Shown here: one piece after another, positions 6,440 through 7,314 of the stretch
Layout: each line of letters begins with the position of its first letter
Numbering within the stretch: the stretch's first letter is position 1
Assembly: GCA_030613765.1 (NCBI GenBank)
Contig: JAUWLI010000145.1
Coordinates: 1-7,314, forward strand
Length of the DNA: 7,314 nt
Direction of reading: 5' to 3'
Source: Phycisphaerae bacterium
GTDB taxonomy: Bacteria > Planctomycetota > Phycisphaerae > Sedimentisphaerales > SG8-4
Program-made: the position numbers and the translations under genes
The notes under the pieces: generated by a model
The model's database searches: none
What the model was told of the DNA's origin: nothing
The model's input: the letters and a program-made list of their open reading frames with translations, nothing else

Positions 6440-6468
6440 TTGTTAACGTATGATTTATAGTGTAAACT
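6440..6468 (+). promoter_or_regulatory. Candidate dnaN promoter
   Basis: TTGTTA (6440-6445) and TAAACT (6463-6468) are separated by 17 nt, matching the sigma-70 consensus at 4 of 6 positions each. TATAGT at 6456-6461 is a better -10 but has no well-placed -35. Either would give a dnaN leader of roughly 60-75 nt starting after the terminator, so dnaN could be transcribed independently of anything upstream. Confidence 0.3.
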
Positions 6469-6526
6469 ACAGCCGTATTTTTGGGATTTGAAGGTTCGAA
6501 TTCTAACACTTTTGGCATTTTGACAC

Positions 6527-6531
6527 AGAGG
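6527..6531 (+). promoter_or_regulatory. Ribosome-binding site of dnaN
   Basis: AGAGG ends 6 nt before the ATG at 6538. It supports that start, which also agrees with the usual N-terminus of the beta clamp. Confidence 0.6.
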
Positions 6532-6537
6532 TTCATT

Positions 6538-7314
6538 ATGAAAGTAAATTTTAATAGAGCGGCACTTTCCGAGGTTTTAGGCCTGCTGACATCCGTGGTG
6601 CCAAGCCGAACACCCAAGCCAATACTGCGCTGTGTTCAAATCACAACCGGCGAGAAAGAGGCTCGGATTTGCGCTACAGACCTTGAGATTGGCATCAACT
6701 GCCTTGTCCATGGGGTACAGGTTGAAGAGGCCGGAGAGGTGGTTGTCCCGGCAGACAGGCTGGCTGCCATTGTGCGAGAAAGTGTTGACGAGGTCCTGTC
6801 ATTGGAAGCTGCCGAAGGGACCTGCCAGATAAGAGGAGCAGACAGCCACTTTACGATTTATGGTCAGGAGCCCGGCCAGTACCCCACCGTCCCGGGCTTC
6901 GACGGCGATGCTAATGTCCAGATTGCTTTGAGTAATCTTCAGGCCGGAAATGACCAGTGTTTGTTCGCCACCGCAAGGGAAAGCAGCCGCTACGCAATTA
7001 ATGGTGTGCTGTGGGAGATTAAGGGCAAAAAGCTGATGTTAGTTGCCACCGACGGCAGAAGACTGGCACGCTGCAGGATTAACCTGGCTTCGGCACCGGA
7101 TGAAAAAATAGCGGCAACAAAGATAATAGTACCCGCCAAGACAATGGCCCTCCTGGATAAAATCGGCTCACACGACAAGGACAAGGTTGCAGTCAAACTT
7201 GTCGATAACCAGATACTGTTTAGCTGTGCCGACGTGGTGATAAGCTCGAATCTTGTCGAAGGCAACTTCCCGAAGTATGAAGATATTGTCCCGACCGATT
7301 ACGACAAGAAATTG
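6538..7314 (+). CDS. dnaN: DNA polymerase III beta subunit (sliding clamp), 3'-truncated by window edge
   Basis: The ATG at 6538 opens 259 codons that run off the right edge without a stop; full bacterial clamps have about 365-375 residues, so roughly the first two of three domains are here. DnaN forms a dimeric ring around DNA that tethers the replicative polymerase and binds many repair and replication partners. Domain 1 spans about residues 1-120 (MKVNFNRAALSEVL, PILRCVQI, VVVPADRLAAIV, GQYPTVPGF). Domain 2 spans about 128-250, with the hallmark RYAINGVLWE (151-160), LVATDGRRLA (168-177) and GNFPKYEDIVP (242-252). The end of the window enters the linker to domain 3. The order of motifs is canonical and no key segment is missing. 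It is the first gene of its strand here, with the secreted FG-GAP gene divergent upstream, so dnaA is not its immediate neighbour. A terminator at 6315-6358 insulates it from upstream transcription. Confidence 0.95.
   Translation, partial: MKVNFNRAALSEVLGLLTSVVPSRTPKPILRCVQITTGEKEARICATDLEIGINCLVHGVQVEEAGEVVVPADRLAAIVRESVDEVLSLEAAEGTCQIRGADSHFTIYGQEPGQYPTVPGFDGDANVQIALSNLQAGNDQCLFATARESSRYAINGVLWEIKGKKLMLVATDGRRLARCRINLASAPDEKIAATKIIVPAKTMALLDKIGSHDKDKVAVKLVDNQILFSCADVVISSNLVEGNFPKYEDIVPTDYDKKL

Larger units (their letters stand above)
6134..6537. other. Divergent intergenic region between the FG-GAP gene and dnaN
   Basis: About 400 nt separate the two divergent genes. Visible in it are a TATAAT at 6194-6199 without a convincing -35 box, a 7-bp hairpin (CCTGCAA 6240-6246 / TTGCAGG 6256-6262), a rho-independent terminator at 6315-6358 on the + strand, surrounding inverted repeats up to 6383, an A/T hairpin at 6422-6438, and the dnaN ribosome-binding site. 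I see no match to a DnaA box and no conserved protein on either strand. The promoter of the FG-GAP gene should lie here; TATTAT on the - strand (6200-6195) is one -10 candidate, without a good -35. Confidence 0.5.

Overview
The window looks like a stretch of bacterial chromosome, most likely from a Planctomycetota-type organism (Phycisphaerae or Sedimentisphaerales-like). This is inference. It rests on a pair of secreted DUF4139 proteins, a large secreted FG-GAP/VCBS repeat protein, and a Gfo/Idh/MocA oxidoreductase remnant whose C-terminus has the form common in that phylum. No rRNA or other decisive taxonomic marker is present.

Left part (1-3151, + strand): two genes in tandem. The first is cut by the left edge and encodes the C-terminal part of a DUF4139 beta-rich protein with an unusual tryptophan-rich C-terminus. 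The second is complete and encodes a secreted DUF4140 / coiled-coil / DUF4139 protein of the mucoidy-inhibitor (MuiA-like) family. The two share a recognisable DUF4139 framework, so they look like diverged paralogues in one transcription unit. Between them lies a perfect 20-nt palindrome whose flank supplies the stop codon of the first gene. A strong 17-bp hairpin follows the second gene.

Middle part (3152-4162): degraded or recombined DNA. On the - strand there is only the C-terminal third of a Gfo/Idh/MocA-family oxidoreductase. Its recognisable homology stops abruptly near 3806, leaving no NAD-binding domain. Beyond the break is sequence I do not recognise, with one possible small + strand ORF.

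Right part (4163-7314): a - strand gene for a secreted protein with nine DxDxDG-type repeats (probable calcium-binding, propeller-like). It is divergent from dnaN (DNA polymerase III sliding clamp), which begins at 6538 and runs off the right edge. The 377-404 nt between them hold a good rho-independent terminator pointing at dnaN, several competing inverted repeats that could form an attenuator or small RNA, an A/T hairpin and weak promoter candidates. dnaN has no dnaA directly upstream.

I see no CRISPR array, complete mobile element, tRNA or rRNA. The least ordinary points are the DUF4139 pair, the truncation junction near 3806, and the structured leader-like DNA upstream of dnaN.
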